Source: Bacillota bacterium (GTDB lineage: Bacteria; Bacillota; Clostridia; Lachnospirales; Lachnospiraceae). Taken from it: a stretch of 64,000 nt of DNA. The position numbers and the translations under genes were made by a program. How positions within the stretch are numbered: position 1 is the first letter of the stretch; each line of letters opens with the position of its first letter. The stretch spans positions 310,001 to 374,000 of the forward strand of contig JAEWAK010000037.1 of NCBI GenBank assembly GCA_023391695.1. Direction: 5' to 3'. Below are positions 26,958 through 36,208 of this stretch, one piece after another. The notes under the pieces were generated by a model. It made no database searches. It saw nothing but the letters and a program-made list of their open reading frames with translations, and was not told the origin of the DNA.

Positions 26958-29009
26958 TTATACTAAATCGATGGAAACCATATCCCAAACTTCCAATTTA
27001 TCAACAGATACATCAACTCTTTGGCCACTTATCTTATAAGATACCTTTTCTTCTCCGATAACGGAACGGACATTTTTCACTTTTTGGGAATGATCAAGTT
27101 TTACACTGAAAGATAATCCATGGAAAGGTATATTTTCCATTAAAGGCCTCTGGCCGATTTCATTTACAAAGTGGACTAAAATCTGCTTTTCTTTCGTATA
27201 CATGGAAACCTGTACGGCGGACGGTACGCTTACTTCCAAATCTCTTCTTCTGCCCAGCATAAAATCAAAAGCATTGGAAATCATTTTGTAATGATCCGAC
27301 ATCTTATATTCGGTAACCAGCATATTTAAGGAGAAGGGGAGAAACATAACTTTTCCTTTTCCGAACTCATTTAATATACACAGAGGAATATCCGTATGGG
27401 GTGTTGGGATAGAAGAACGTTCCGGGGGAGCGCCTGTCACTTCCAAAGGTGCAAACGGCGGTACTAAGGTTGCCAGGATTTTTGTTCCATCCTTTGGAGT
27501 ACAATAGCTTACAACTCCGCGGAAAGCTGCCTTATCCGTATCCATACCTGCTTTCAGCACCCCTCCTTCTTCTTCAAAGCGCAGATAACTGGCATAAAGA
27601 AATTCTCCCACATTAATATCTTTTTTTACACCAAGTAGATCACTGTTATTTAGAATACTGTTAAAATCCGTATTTTCTGCAATTAAACTTCCTCCATCCG
27701 ATACATATTCCTTTATCATATCAGACACACCCTCGTATTCCAGAAAACCTTCCGGAGCGATCACTACCGGATATTTCTTCATAAGCTCTTTATTCATCCG
27801 GTACTCAAACATTAAATCAAACTGGATATGAGATTTGACAAGTGCCTCGGCCCAACCTCTGGTTGCTGCCGTTCCATTGCTTAACAGTAATACTTCAGCC
27901 TTACTGACAGCTCCTTTCATATCCTTCTCAGCCTTTTTAATCATGTTGTCTACCGTAGTTACTGCGCGGATAATACGCTTATCGGTAATCGTATCATTAT
28001 AACCCGTAAGGGAATGCCAGATAACCCCGCGGGAAGCCGGAACCTGACACATCCATGGCAGATATTCCGCTTCCGGAAGTCCTACATGCCTCCAGTCCAT
28101 CCCCGGACAGGAGTGTATAATACCAAAAGGCAGCAGTTCACCGTCTTCTGTCTGTCCTGATTTCATGGCAACGATGGGATGTATGGTATCCGGGATTCCA
28201 TTTACTCCTTTGGATAAAACATCTTGGGATTCCGTACAGATTAAGTCGGCTGTTTCATACCTGTCGTAGATACTGTCACGGTCAAACCGCCCAAAGGATT
28301 TTGATATAACAGAATTCGGATGATAATATAAAATCATTGGCACATCCGCTCTCTTTGCCTTGATCGCTTTATAAATCACTGCAATATTATCTTTGGTACA
28401 CTGGGATAACCAGTCGTTTTCAAATTCTGCATCGCTGTCCGGCATTGGCTTACCGTATTTTTTTATATATTTTTCCTGGCATCTTTCACAGAAGCAGGCA
28501 GAGGCAGAAGGTGCATTAAAAAAGATTCCATCTATGTCGTAATTGTCAAGGACTTCGTTTATAACCGGGACAGCAACTTCCTCATTGCGGTATCCTCCCG
28601 TTGCACAGGTATTTAAGAACAAAGACCAGTCTCCCATACGTTTCTCACCCCTGTAATAAGGTGACTTATCCCTATGTCTTGCAAACCACTGTGGTTTTTC
28701 CAGATAAGTGGTGTCATCCGTGATACTAAAATCAAAACGGGCAACAAACCTGATATTTCTTTTGTGAAATTCTTTAATTAATTCTTTTAGCAAATCCCGG
28801 TTCTTAGGTAAATACTCATTGATATGGTGATACTTCACCTTACTTTCATACCAGGCATAAATTCCGCCCACATTCATAACGACTACATTGGCGGCCATCT
28901 CTTCTGTTTCCCATGCAATTTTGGCAGGATTCATTCCGGGGGTATCCTTTACCTGCAAGTTAAACTGTATCACACGCATCGGTTCTTTCCACCATAGTGT
29001 ATCACTCAT
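26958..29009 (-). CDS. Glycosidase-like protein with beta-galactosidase-type barrel and trimerisation-like domain
   Basis: 683 aa from ATG 29009 (MSDTLWWKEPMRVIQFNLQV), chosen because GGGTAGG lies just upstream and homologous-looking sequence begins there; the frame runs open to 29096. The barrel half has NVVVMNVGGIYAWYESKV, YDIDGIFFNAPSASACFCERC and RGVIWHSLTGYN. A flavodoxin-like middle part (VIAPEGFLEYEGVSDMIKEY) resembles the glutaminase-like trimerisation domain of GH42 proteins. The Cys-rich CFCERC could bind a metal. No signal peptide. It is 12 bases upstream of the GH67-like gene. The exact family and substrate are unknown to me. Confidence 0.72.
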   Translation of the reverse strand: MSDTLWWKEPMRVIQFNLQVKDTPGMNPAKIAWETEEMAANVVVMNVGGIYAWYESKVKYHHINEYLPKNRDLLKELIKEFHKRNIRFVARFDFSITDDTTYLEKPQWFARHRDKSPYYRGEKRMGDWSLFLNTCATGGYRNEEVAVPVINEVLDNYDIDGIFFNAPSASACFCERCQEKYIKKYGKPMPDSDAEFENDWLSQCTKDNIAVIYKAIKAKRADVPMILYYHPNSVISKSFGRFDRDSIYDRYETADLICTESQDVLSKGVNGIPDTIHPIVAMKSGQTEDGELLPFGIIHSCPGMDWRHVGLPEAEYLPWMCQVPASRGVIWHSLTGYNDTITDKRIIRAVTTVDNMIKKAEKDMKGAVSKAEVLLLSNGTAATRGWAEALVKSHIQFDLMFEYRMNKELMKKYPVVIAPEGFLEYEGVSDMIKEYVSDGGSLIAENTDFNSILNNSDLLGVKKDINVGEFLYASYLRFEEEGGVLKAGMDTDKAAFRGVVSYCTPKDGTKILATLVPPFAPLEVTGAPPERSSIPTPHTDIPLCILNEFGKGKVMFLPFSLNMLVTEYKMSDHYKMISNAFDFMLGRRRDLEVSVPSAVQVSMYTKEKQILVHFVNEIGQRPLMENIPFHGLSFSVKLDHSQKVKNVRSVIGEEKVSYKISGQRVDVSVDKLEVWDMVSIDLV

Positions 29010-29192
29010 TTTTAAACCTACCCAATACCGCAACCAGTTTACGGTACTGCCACAATTAAAACAGGTTGAAACAATCTCTGTGTGGCATCCTTTCATTTTT
29101 TATATTTTCTTTCAGCCTATACTCTAAAATTAATTTCTTATACTTATCAATCCATAATTTTGAAGTTAAACCACATTGCTTATCGTCGGAAG

Positions 29193-30050
29193 CTAACCCT
29201 TTACAGCCCCCGCTGCAACACCTTTTATAATATTCTTCTGCATGATAAAATAGAGAATAAGTATGGGGAGAATCGTAAGCAGATATGCTGCAAATGCCAG
29301 TTCCCACTTATTGCCGTACTCACCGGTAAAGTAGAATTGGGAAAGGGCTATGGTACGCAGATTTGATTTGGTTAACATAAGACGCGGAAATAAAAAGTCG
29401 TTCCATATATGTAATGCATCTAATATTATAATTGTCGTTGTTATCGGTTTTAATATAGGGAACAGAACCCTCCAATAAAGTTTCCATATATTTGCGCCGT
29501 CAATTTTACCGGCTTCTAAAATTTCCCCGGATACTCCGCGGATAAAACCTACATATAGAAATACCGCCATAGGTATATTTCTGCCGGAGTAATAAAGAAT
29601 CATACCAAAAATAGAATTTGTCATTTTTATATCCGACATTAATTTAACTAAAGGGACTAATGCAGTATAAAAAGGAATCATGATCCCTAAAAGGAAAAAC
29701 ACATACATAAAATTATAAAATTTCTTATGTTTTGACCATGCAATAATATAGCCGGCCAGGCCTGATAATATTACAATTCCCAATAAACTAAAGGCTGTAA
29801 TCAAGAAAGTATTTACAAACACCCTGTCATAATTCATGATTTCCCAGGCTTTTGGGAAATTCTCAAAATGAAATTCAGAGGGGAGTGAATTGGGGTTTAA
29901 AAGTGCTTCTTTTGTAGACTTTAATGAAACAAAAATCATAATTAAAAACGGATATAAAATGATACAGGCCACCAGAATCATAACCAGTTCCATAATAAAA
30001 TCTTTTATTTTACGACGGCTTAAATTTTTCATTTTAGTAGTTGATGTCAT
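29193..30050 (-). CDS. Carbohydrate ABC permease (MalG type)
   Basis: 285 aa with about six helices. The coupling loop reads GEILEAGKIDGANIWKLYWR, and the C-terminus is NIIKGVAAGAVKG. ATG at 30050 follows GGAGGCGGG and overlaps the partner permease gene by 17 bases, so the two are translated together. No ATPase gene accompanies the importer; a shared MsmX-type ATPase elsewhere is expected. Confidence 0.93.
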   Translation of the reverse strand: MTSTTKMKNLSRRKIKDFIMELVMILVACIILYPFLIMIFVSLKSTKEALLNPNSLPSEFHFENFPKAWEIMNYDRVFVNTFLITAFSLLGIVILSGLAGYIIAWSKHKKFYNFMYVFFLLGIMIPFYTALVPLVKLMSDIKMTNSIFGMILYYSGRNIPMAVFLYVGFIRGVSGEILEAGKIDGANIWKLYWRVLFPILKPITTTIIILDALHIWNDFLFPRLMLTKSNLRTIALSQFYFTGEYGNKWELAFAAYLLTILPILILYFIMQKNIIKGVAAGAVKG

Positions 30051-30918
30051 TTTCCCGCCTCCGTAATACGAACATTTGAAATAGAGTAATTGCCAGGATA
30101 ATTAAGAATAAGATCACTCCTAACGCAGAACCGTATCCCGCTCGTTTATTGGTAAAGGATTCCCCATAAATAGTCAGTGAAATCAATTCACTGGACCCGC
30201 CGGGACCTCCTCCTGTTAATGCAAACATAAGGTCATATTCCTTAAATGCCCTTTCCACGGAAAGTATCATATTAATCGTAAAGGCCGGGGCAATTAATGG
30301 GAAAGTTACATAACGGAACTTTTTCCAGCCTGTAGCACCATCAATATCTGCTGCTTCATATAAAGACTGGTCAATATTCTGAAGACCCGCAATGTATATG
30401 ACCATATACCAGCCTGCCATTTTCCAGGCACCTACTAAAACACCCATGTATAAAGAAAATTGTTTGCTTCCCAGTAAATTATTCGCCATGACCTCAATTC
30501 CCAGGGTTTTTCCAAGTAATGATACCGGTTCTGAAAAAATAAAACTGAAGATATAACCAACCACCAGGGAGCTTAATACCGCAGGAACAAAAAACAAGGC
30601 ACGGAATACATTTTTTCCTTTGGCAATACGGTCTAAGCCAACCGCCAGTGCCAGTCCCAGAACATTTAATAAAATCATGGACAGAAAAGCATATATAAAT
30701 GTATTCTTTAAAGGTTCGATAACATACTTATCACCGGCTAAAGTAAAATAATTCTTCAATCCGATAAAATTAAAGGTTGCGTCAACACCATTCCAGTCAG
30801 TAAAGCTGTAATATATTCCCCCGAATAGCGGATAAATTACAAATACAAAATAAAAAATGAGTGCCGGCAAGACAATCAGAAACTCTAAATATGTATTTTT
30901 TAATCTATGTGGTTTCAT
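30034..30918 (-). CDS. Carbohydrate ABC permease (MalF type)
   Basis: 294 aa. The second of two adjacent ATGs (30918) is chosen because GGAGG then lies six bases upstream. Six hydrophobic helices; coupling loop SLYEAADIDGATGWKKFRYV; a GGGPGGSSEL segment before the last helices is typical of this subunit. It follows the binding-protein gene by about 80 bases. Confidence 0.93.
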   Translation of the reverse strand: MKPHRLKNTYLEFLIVLPALIFYFVFVIYPLFGGIYYSFTDWNGVDATFNFIGLKNYFTLAGDKYVIEPLKNTFIYAFLSMILLNVLGLALAVGLDRIAKGKNVFRALFFVPAVLSSLVVGYIFSFIFSEPVSLLGKTLGIEVMANNLLGSKQFSLYMGVLVGAWKMAGWYMVIYIAGLQNIDQSLYEAADIDGATGWKKFRYVTFPLIAPAFTINMILSVERAFKEYDLMFALTGGGPGGSSELISLTIYGESFTNKRAGYGSALGVILFLIILAITLFQMFVLRRRENDINY

Positions 30919-31000
30919 CATCTTCCTCCAAATATGTTCGGGTTGTGTGAAACCCGTTCTCACAACCCGAATCTTCTTTCTATAGAATTATCCGATATCC

Positions 31001-32392
31001 TTACTTATCTACATAATTAGCCAGGAAATCTTTCACCCATTCCGGATCGGCTTCTACCAGACGGTTATGTTCTTCCTGAATCTGGTCTGCTACTGATTTG
31101 GGATCTTGACCGGCAAACCAGTTCTGCTGTCCGTCTTTCATAATTTCCTTGATACCCGGAATCCATTCACGGGAAAGGATACGGCTGTTCGGAAGTTTAT
31201 TGTTGGCAGAAATATCAGAAATCAGATCATAAGCAGGATCCAGTTTTGCTTTGTTATCTTTTGTAGTCGGCAGATATTTGGTAGATTCACTAAAAATGGT
31301 AGAACCCTGTTCTGAAGTTAAGAAATCTAAAAAGTCTAAACAAAGTTCTTTATTTTTGGTTTTACTTGTAATACTGGCACCGGCACCAAAACTTGAAATA
31401 AGCGTCTGATCTTTCGGATCGTCCGTAAAGCAGGATGGAAGAACCATAATTTCAACATCCGGGTCTAACTCTTTAATACTTCCCACCACCATGGCTGTCT
31501 GGAATATAATCGGTGTTTCCCCGGTTATGAAGCTCTTTCTCATACTGTCTTTGTCGGCTCCCAGCGCATTATCGGGAATAAAGGGCTTCATTTGTTCATA
31601 TTTATCAAACATACCTAAATATAAATCATCATTCCAAGCCGCTTTACCTCTTAAAATATCCGCATACCAGTTATGATTTTTACCGTAAATAGACTGATAC
31701 ACATACTGGAAGGTCCATGCGGTTACTTCCGAGGTATCTTTTCCGGCTATGCCTAAAGGTTTTTTTATTCCGGCTGCTGCACATTTATCCAACAGGCTCA
31801 AAAATTCCGGCCAGCTCTTCGGATAATTATCATTGTTAAGATCAATTCCGGCTGCAGTTAAAGCACCTTTATTTACAATTACGGCTGAAACTTCCAAGGT
31901 CATAGGGAAAGCATATAAATCTCCGTTATAAGATAATAAGTCTAAATCCCCGTCTACCAATCTGTCCTTAAAACCGGTATCGGTTAAAGGCAGTAAATAT
32001 CCGCTTTTTGCATAACCCTGCTCTGTCGCACCGTTCTGTTGAATATACATATCCGGCAAGGAATCGGATGCGATCCAGCTCGTCATCATTGTTTCAAAAT
32101 CCGTTACTGTCTGGGTAACAACGGTGTCTATTTTTACGTCCGGATTCGTCTTCTGGTATTCTTTTAAAACTTCACTGATTGCCGTTGCTTCCAATGGACC
32201 GCAGGCAATGGTTATTGTTCCTGAGTATGGAACTTTTCCGTTTGAATCTGTTGCTGCTGAACCTGCTCCGGAACTGCTGCCGGATTTGGCAGCCCCATTA
32301 TCCGAAGACGCATCTTCTTTTTTACCGCCTGCGCATGCTGTTAAACTTATTACCATAACAAATGTAAGGATGAAAGATAAAATTTTCTTCAT
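31001..32392 (-). CDS. Sugar ABC importer binding lipoprotein (SBP family 1)
   Basis: 463 aa. Lipoprotein signal with lipobox VISLTACAGG, then a Ser/Ala/Gly linker. The mature part has the usual family 1 pattern: KVPYSGTITIACG at the start, ESGYL-like KSGYLLPLTDTG, SWPEFLSLLDKCAAAGIKKP, TSEQGSTIFSESTKYLPTTK. ATG at 32392 follows GAAAGGAA. It is the receptor for the two permeases downstream and lies 97 bases after the hydroxyacid dehydrogenase gene. The oligosaccharide bound is unknown; the two glycosidase-like genes at the operon end should act on it. Confidence 0.92.
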   Translation of the reverse strand: MKKILSFILTFVMVISLTACAGGKKEDASSDNGAAKSGSSSGAGSAATDSNGKVPYSGTITIACGPLEATAISEVLKEYQKTNPDVKIDTVVTQTVTDFETMMTSWIASDSLPDMYIQQNGATEQGYAKSGYLLPLTDTGFKDRLVDGDLDLLSYNGDLYAFPMTLEVSAVIVNKGALTAAGIDLNNDNYPKSWPEFLSLLDKCAAAGIKKPLGIAGKDTSEVTAWTFQYVYQSIYGKNHNWYADILRGKAAWNDDLYLGMFDKYEQMKPFIPDNALGADKDSMRKSFITGETPIIFQTAMVVGSIKELDPDVEIMVLPSCFTDDPKDQTLISSFGAGASITSKTKNKELCLDFLDFLTSEQGSTIFSESTKYLPTTKDNKAKLDPAYDLISDISANNKLPNSRILSREWIPGIKEIMKDGQQNWFAGQDPKSVADQIQEEHNRLVEADPEWVKDFLANYVDK

Positions 32393-32488
32393 AATACAGT
32401 TTCCTTTCTTTCTGGCTTAAATTTTTTTACTGGTTCCGATGATACCGGCACTTATGTATCCCCCATAGTGTACTCATTTTCGCACCGC

Positions 32489-33445
32489 TTAAGGATTTAC
32501 CACATTAATTGGTTTTCCGTCCTTAAATGCCTTAAGATCCTCAACTGCGATATCCATAAGACGCTGTCTGCTCTCTTTAGGTGCCCAGGCAATATGCGGT
32601 GTCAAGATACTGTTATAACAGCCGAGTAAGGGATTATCCTCCAAAATAGGTTCCGTTGAAACTACATCACAAGCCGCAGCATAAACCTTTTTCGACCGTA
32701 ATGCTTCCGCCAGATCCTTTTCCACAATCAAAGGCCCCCTGCTCGTATTTATAATAATTACACCCCCTTTCATCTTAGCTATATTTGTTTTATTAATAAT
32801 GCCCTCCGTAGACGGCAGCAATGGACAATGTAATGAAATAACGTCGGAGTCTTTTAAAAGCCTGTCCAAAGAAACATATTCTCCTATTTTTTTTCCTTCT
32901 TCATTCTGAAACTCATCGTATGCCAATACTTTCATACCAAAGGCTGAAGCAATTTTACCCACGGCCTGTCCAATCCGCCCAAACCCGATAATACCTATAT
33001 TTTTACCTGCCAGCTCAATAAGCGGGTAATTCCAGAAACACCAGTCTGCATTTTTACTCCAATCACCGTTTTTAACGGCCATAGAATGTGCTCCAACATG
33101 GTGGCATACTTCAAACAGTAAGGCGAAGGTCATCTGGGCTACCGAAGCGGTTCCGTAAGTAGGAATATTGGAAACAATAATTCCCCGTTTTTTTGCTTCT
33201 GCAACATCTACAACGTTATATCCCGTTGCCAGGACCCCCACATACTTTATGGAAGGGCAGGCAGCAAATATCTCCGCACCGATCGGTGTTTTATTTGTAA
33301 TAACTGCTTTTGCATCCTGAATCCGTTCTATGATTTTATCAGACGGTGTACGGTCATACACTGTTAAATCACCCAGTTTCTCAAATCCTTCCCAGCTTAA
33401 ATCCCCGGGATTTTCAGTGAATCCGTCTAAAATAACTATTTTCAT
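32489..33445 (-). CDS. NAD-dependent D-2-hydroxyacid dehydrogenase, hydroxypyruvate reductase-like
   Basis: Reduces 2-keto acids to D-2-hydroxyacids; the closest textbook activity is hydroxypyruvate to D-glycerate. 318 aa. The NAD fold shows IGIIGFGRIGQAVGKIA; the catalytic trio is Arg in NTSRGPL, Glu in VSTEPI and His in TPHIAWAP. ATG at 33445 is served by GAGG supplied by the adjacent repeat cassette. It neighbours glycerate kinase and an isomerase, which supports a glycerate-forming role. Substrate is inferred from context. Confidence 0.9.
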   Translation of the reverse strand: MKIVILDGFTENPGDLSWEGFEKLGDLTVYDRTPSDKIIERIQDAKAVITNKTPIGAEIFAACPSIKYVGVLATGYNVVDVAEAKKRGIIVSNIPTYGTASVAQMTFALLFEVCHHVGAHSMAVKNGDWSKNADWCFWNYPLIELAGKNIGIIGFGRIGQAVGKIASAFGMKVLAYDEFQNEEGKKIGEYVSLDRLLKDSDVISLHCPLLPSTEGIINKTNIAKMKGGVIIINTSRGPLIVEKDLAEALRSKKVYAAACDVVSTEPILEDNPLLGCYNSILTPHIAWAPKESRQRLMDIAVEDLKAFKDGKPINVVNP

Positions 33446-33574
33446 ATTAACCTCTATTCTTGCGCACGCTCTTTGTGCATATCAAGTTTGTGGTGCGCAA
33501 GCACAAACTTACGGTTAAAAAATTTATTTTTCAACCTAACTCCTATCTGTGCGCTTTGGCGCACGTACACATCC
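33446..33574 (-). repeat. Intergenic repeat cassette, copy A
   Basis: On the minus strand it has a GTGCGC/GCGCAC hairpin, AGGAG, a hairpin GGTTGAAAAA/TTTTTTAACC (with a G-U in RNA), a hairpin AAGTTTGTG/CACAAACTT, then TAGAGGTTAATATG where the ATG starts the dehydrogenase gene. It is closely related to copies B and C at 34510-34770 and in part to copy D at 39576-39652. Confidence 0.9.
33454..33534 (-). CDS. Conserved 26-codon mini-ORF, copy A
   Basis: TTG start five bases after AGGAG, 26 codons, stop TAG at 33454-33456, whose last base begins the GAGG that serves the next gene. The peptide ends KLDMHKERAQE and is basic with aromatic residues near the start. Two other copies have exactly the same length, with synonymous or conservative changes. 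It may be a coupling leader peptide; it could also be a by-product of conserved hairpins. Confidence 0.45.
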   Translation of the reverse strand: MKNKFFNRKFVLAHHKLDMHKERAQE

Positions 33575-33606
33575 AAAGGCCGCAAATGCTCATCACTTTT
33601 TCCTGA

Positions 33607-34509
33607 TTAATCTTCCAGCAGTGCCCATGCTCTGTTAATTACCCTTTTGGTACCAGCTAAAATCAAATCTCCGTCTTCTTCTTTCCAGGGTTTTACTTCA
33701 AATGACAGTACATAGGGATTTTCCGCATTTAAGAACCCTTCTTCTTTCAGAACCCGGAAGAAATCCAGCAATTCCGGTATATCATTGGCACTATCCGGGA
33801 AACCAAATCTCGGATGCTGGTCCCCATAAGCTTCACATCCCTTTTTAATAACCGCATTTCCAATATGGAAATGATTGATATAAGGTCTTAAAGTCTGAAT
33901 AACAAACTTTGAAGTCTCATAGGTAGTTGGAAAATGGGAAAGGTCCACCATAAGTCCGAAATTATTGCAAACCGTTCTCATATCCGCGGCAAACTTAGCG
34001 GCAAGGGGGGCCGGTCCGATTAAAGCGGCTTTATCCATATCAAAATCAAAGACTTCCAGGTTTACCGTCATTCCTTTTTCAGCTGCATAATCACATACAT
34101 TTTTAGTCGTCTTTATAAGCTGCCTGTATGCCTGTTCTTTTGTGGCTTCTTCCCATCTGCCCGCCAGAAAGGCAATTCCTTTGGCTCCTAAATAATCCGC
34201 CTCATCTACGGCTTCTATTAAAGTTGCTTCTGCTTTTTTTCTGCCTTCTTCATCCGTATCATTGGGATTAAGCCCTGGACCTAACAGCCTTGGCTGTGCC
34301 CCATAGCAGACTTTCATGTGTGCCTGTTCCAGTATAGCTTTTGCCTTTATACGTTTCTCTTCTTCCTTAAACTGTGTCACTTCAATTGCATCAAAAAAAT
34401 CATCACAGGATATCCGTTTTATGGAATCCAAAATTTCATAATTTACCGGCGGATGACTCATCCATTGGATTGTACCGATTTGAAAATACTTATGTATGGA
34501 ATCTTTCAT
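33607..34509 (-). CDS. Sugar-phosphate isomerase/epimerase family TIM-barrel protein
   Basis: 300 aa, AP-endonuclease-2-like barrel as in hydroxypyruvate isomerase and ketose epimerases. Likely metal and catalytic ligands are Glu in NLEVFDFD, Asp in LMVDLSHFP, His in HFHIGN and Glu in LSFEVKPW. No signal peptide. ATG at 34509 uses GAGG from repeat copy B. Placed between glycerate kinase and a hydroxyacid dehydrogenase, it could interconvert tartronate semialdehyde and hydroxypyruvate, but a keto-sugar epimerase is equally possible by sequence. Confidence 0.85.
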   Translation of the reverse strand: MKDSIHKYFQIGTIQWMSHPPVNYEILDSIKRISCDDFFDAIEVTQFKEEEKRIKAKAILEQAHMKVCYGAQPRLLGPGLNPNDTDEEGRKKAEATLIEAVDEADYLGAKGIAFLAGRWEEATKEQAYRQLIKTTKNVCDYAAEKGMTVNLEVFDFDMDKAALIGPAPLAAKFAADMRTVCNNFGLMVDLSHFPTTYETSKFVIQTLRPYINHFHIGNAVIKKGCEAYGDQHPRFGFPDSANDIPELLDFFRVLKEEGFLNAENPYVLSFEVKPWKEEDGDLILAGTKRVINRAWALLED

Positions 34510-34517
34510 ATTAACCT

Positions 34518-34598
34518 CTATTCTTGCGCACGCTCTTTGTGCATATCAAGTTTGTGGTGCACAAGCACAAACTTGCGGTTGAAAAATTTATTTTTCAA
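34518..34598 (-). CDS. Conserved 26-codon mini-ORF, copy B
   Basis: Same layout as copy A: TTG start behind AGGAGTTTAGG, 26 codons, TAG stop overlapping the GAGG of the isomerase gene. Against copy A it has two synonymous changes (TTT/TTC, CGT/CGC) and one Ala-to-Val change. Confidence 0.45.
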   Translation of the reverse strand: MKNKFFNRKFVLVHHKLDMHKERAQE

Positions 34599-34599
34599 C

Positions 34600-34659
34600 C
34601 TAAACTCCTATCTGTGCGCTTTGGCGCACGTATAAATCAGGATGTTGAAAAAAGTTCAT
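34600..34659 (-). CDS. 19-codon mini-ORF between repeat copies C and B
   Basis: ATG behind AGGTTGAAAAT, starts MNFFQHPDLY and ends SAQIGV; its TAG stop touches the AGGAG region that serves mini-ORF B. The same coding pattern (FQHPDLYVR) is seen in copy D in front of the FAD oxidoreductase gene, but there it has no separate stop. Confidence 0.3.
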   Translation of the reverse strand: MNFFQHPDLYVRQSAQIGV

Positions 34660-34675
34660 ATTTTCAACCTAACCT

Positions 34676-34756
34676 CTATTCTTGCGCACGCTCTTTGTGC
34701 ATATCAAGTTTGTGGTGCGCAAGCACAAACTTGCGGTTGAAAAGTTTATTTATCAA
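34676..34756 (-). CDS. Conserved 26-codon mini-ORF, copy C
   Basis: TTG start with GGAGAAGTGAGTAGG upstream, 26 codons, TAG stop. Compared with copy A it changes Lys2 to Ile and Phe5 to Leu and keeps the whole C-terminal half. It is followed not by a large gene but by a second ribosome site and the 19-codon frame. Confidence 0.42.
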   Translation of the reverse strand: MINKLFNRKFVLAHHKLDMHKERAQE

Positions 34757-34802
34757 CCTACTCACTTCTCCTTTTTGTTTTTTATTTTGCCATTTTGTAA
34801 TT

Positions 34803-36044
34803 TTATTTACACAGCACTACCGTCACATCATTGACATTAGTGCCTGTCGTCCCGGTAATAACCAGCCCTCCGGCTTTTTTAAGGGCATGATAGGAATCGT
34901 TGTCTTTTAGTGTCATTTCACAGTTAACTCCCATATTCTCCAGGATGTTCACCGTATTTCCGTCAACGATTCCTCCGTCTGCATCGGTAGGACCGTCCGT
35001 TCCATCAGAACTGACGGAAAATAGGATGACATCGTCCATATCTTTTATTCCAATCGCTCCGCTTAGTGCGATTTCCTGGTTTCTTCCTCCAAGGCCGTTT
35101 CCCTCCACCCTTACCACCGTTTCTCCTCCGGCTATAATTGCACAGGGCGGTTTTATCCGGTAACTGCCTCCTTCCTTTACCATTCGGGCAATGGATGCCA
35201 TGAATTTACCAGCTTCTCTTGCTTCACAATCTAAGGATGTGGATATGATATATGGCTCATAACCAAGCTGTTTGGCATGTTTCGCAGCTGCCATGCAAAA
35301 TTCGCTTACACTTCCGGTAACAAAGGTTTCCACATTGTTTATCTCTCTGGGTGTCTCATTCTTTAAAGCTCCCAGGATGCGGCTGCCAAAATTCAAATTA
35401 TATTTATTTATGATATTAAATACATCCGTACAGGATGAAGTGTCCTGATAAGACGGCCCGGAAGCTATCATATCTAATTTTCCGCCCAGTACATCCGAAA
35501 GGATAATGGAACAAATTTTTGCCGGTGCACAGTACCTGGCAAATTTTCCTCCCTTTACGTCGGAAAGACGTTTCCGTAACGTGTTGATTTCAGTAATACC
35601 GGCACCGCACTTTAAAAGCTTTTCCGTCACTTCCTGTACGTCCTTTAATGTTATTCCTGCTACCGGTTTTTCAAATAAAGCTGAGCCGCCGCCGGATAAT
35701 AAGAAAAGCACTTCATCCTCTTGCCCCAGTCCCTGTACCATGTCAATTGCTTTTTGCGTCCCTATTAAGGAATTATCATCCGGTACCGGATGACCTGCTT
35801 CTATAATTTCGAAGTTTTCAATTTCACCTTTTGCATGACCGTATTTTGTAATAATCAGACCTTTTCGAACCTGATTACCCAATCGTTCTTTTACAGTTTT
35901 TGCCATGAGCCATGCCGCTTTGCCTACCGCAATAACATAGACCCCTCTTAAAAACTTTCTGTTCTTAAGTACTGCTAAAACTGCACGGTCCGGCAAAACA
36001 TCCCTGATCGAATTCTCAATGATTATGTTTGCATCTTTATGCAT
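34803..36044 (-). CDS. Glycerate 2-kinase, MOFRL/GckA type
   Basis: Phosphorylates glycerate, usually to 2-phosphoglycerate, and so feeds C3 acids into glycolysis. 413 aa. Landmarks are VIAVGKAAWLMAKTV, FEIIEAGHPVPDDNSL, FLLSGGGSALFEKP, INTLRKRLSDVKGGKFA, SDVLGGKLDMIASGP and, in the C-terminal MOFRL domain, AGGETVVRVEGNGLGGRNQE and SSDGTDGPTDADGGIVD. ATG at 36044 follows TAGGAG. It is first in the operon running to 24900 and lies just behind the CdaR-type regulator, which classically controls glycerate and aldarate genes. Confidence 0.95.
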   Translation of the reverse strand: MHKDANIIIENSIRDVLPDRAVLAVLKNRKFLRGVYVIAVGKAAWLMAKTVKERLGNQVRKGLIITKYGHAKGEIENFEIIEAGHPVPDDNSLIGTQKAIDMVQGLGQEDEVLFLLSGGGSALFEKPVAGITLKDVQEVTEKLLKCGAGITEINTLRKRLSDVKGGKFARYCAPAKICSIILSDVLGGKLDMIASGPSYQDTSSCTDVFNIINKYNLNFGSRILGALKNETPREINNVETFVTGSVSEFCMAAAKHAKQLGYEPYIISTSLDCEAREAGKFMASIARMVKEGGSYRIKPPCAIIAGGETVVRVEGNGLGGRNQEIALSGAIGIKDMDDVILFSVSSDGTDGPTDADGGIVDGNTVNILENMGVNCEMTLKDNDSYHALKKAGGLVITGTTGTNVNDVTVVLCK

Positions 36045-36172
36045 GTTTTCTACTCCTATTTAAGTACTTTTTAGCAAATTAAATATTTTATTTGATTCGA
36101 TTATAATGTAACCGATGCCAATCGGGTACCTTTACAGTGACGAAAATCTAACCGCTTTTTGTACTTTGAGTA

Positions 36173-36208
36173 CAAAAAAACCGCTGCGCAGACATTTCAT
36201 GCGCAGCC
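36173..36208 (-). terminator. Intrinsic terminator after the CdaR-type gene
   Basis: On the minus strand GCTGCGCA and TGCGCAGC pair over eight bases, followed by GGTTTTTTTG. A second, stronger hairpin (CAGGTAAGTCCAC with GTGGACTTACCTG, 36224-36268) precedes it without a T run. Confidence 0.85.

Larger units (their letters stand above)
34510..34770 (-). repeat. Intergenic repeat cassettes, copies B and C in tandem
   Basis: Copy C (about 34670-34770) lies upstream of copy B (34510-34640) on the minus strand, joined by a GTTGAAAA/TTTTCAAC-type hairpin. Both have the AAGTTTGTG/CACAAACTT hairpin; the copy B loop has GTGCAC where A and C have GCGCAC. Copy B ends in GAGGTTAATATG, the start of the isomerase gene. 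The remaining sequence to the glycerate kinase stop at 34803 is AT-rich. Confidence 0.9.

Noticed and set aside
36045..36130. Sigma-54 or sigma-A promoter before glycerate kinase
   Set aside because: TTGGCA and TATAAT occur but only ten bases apart, and no proper -12 or -35 element fits.
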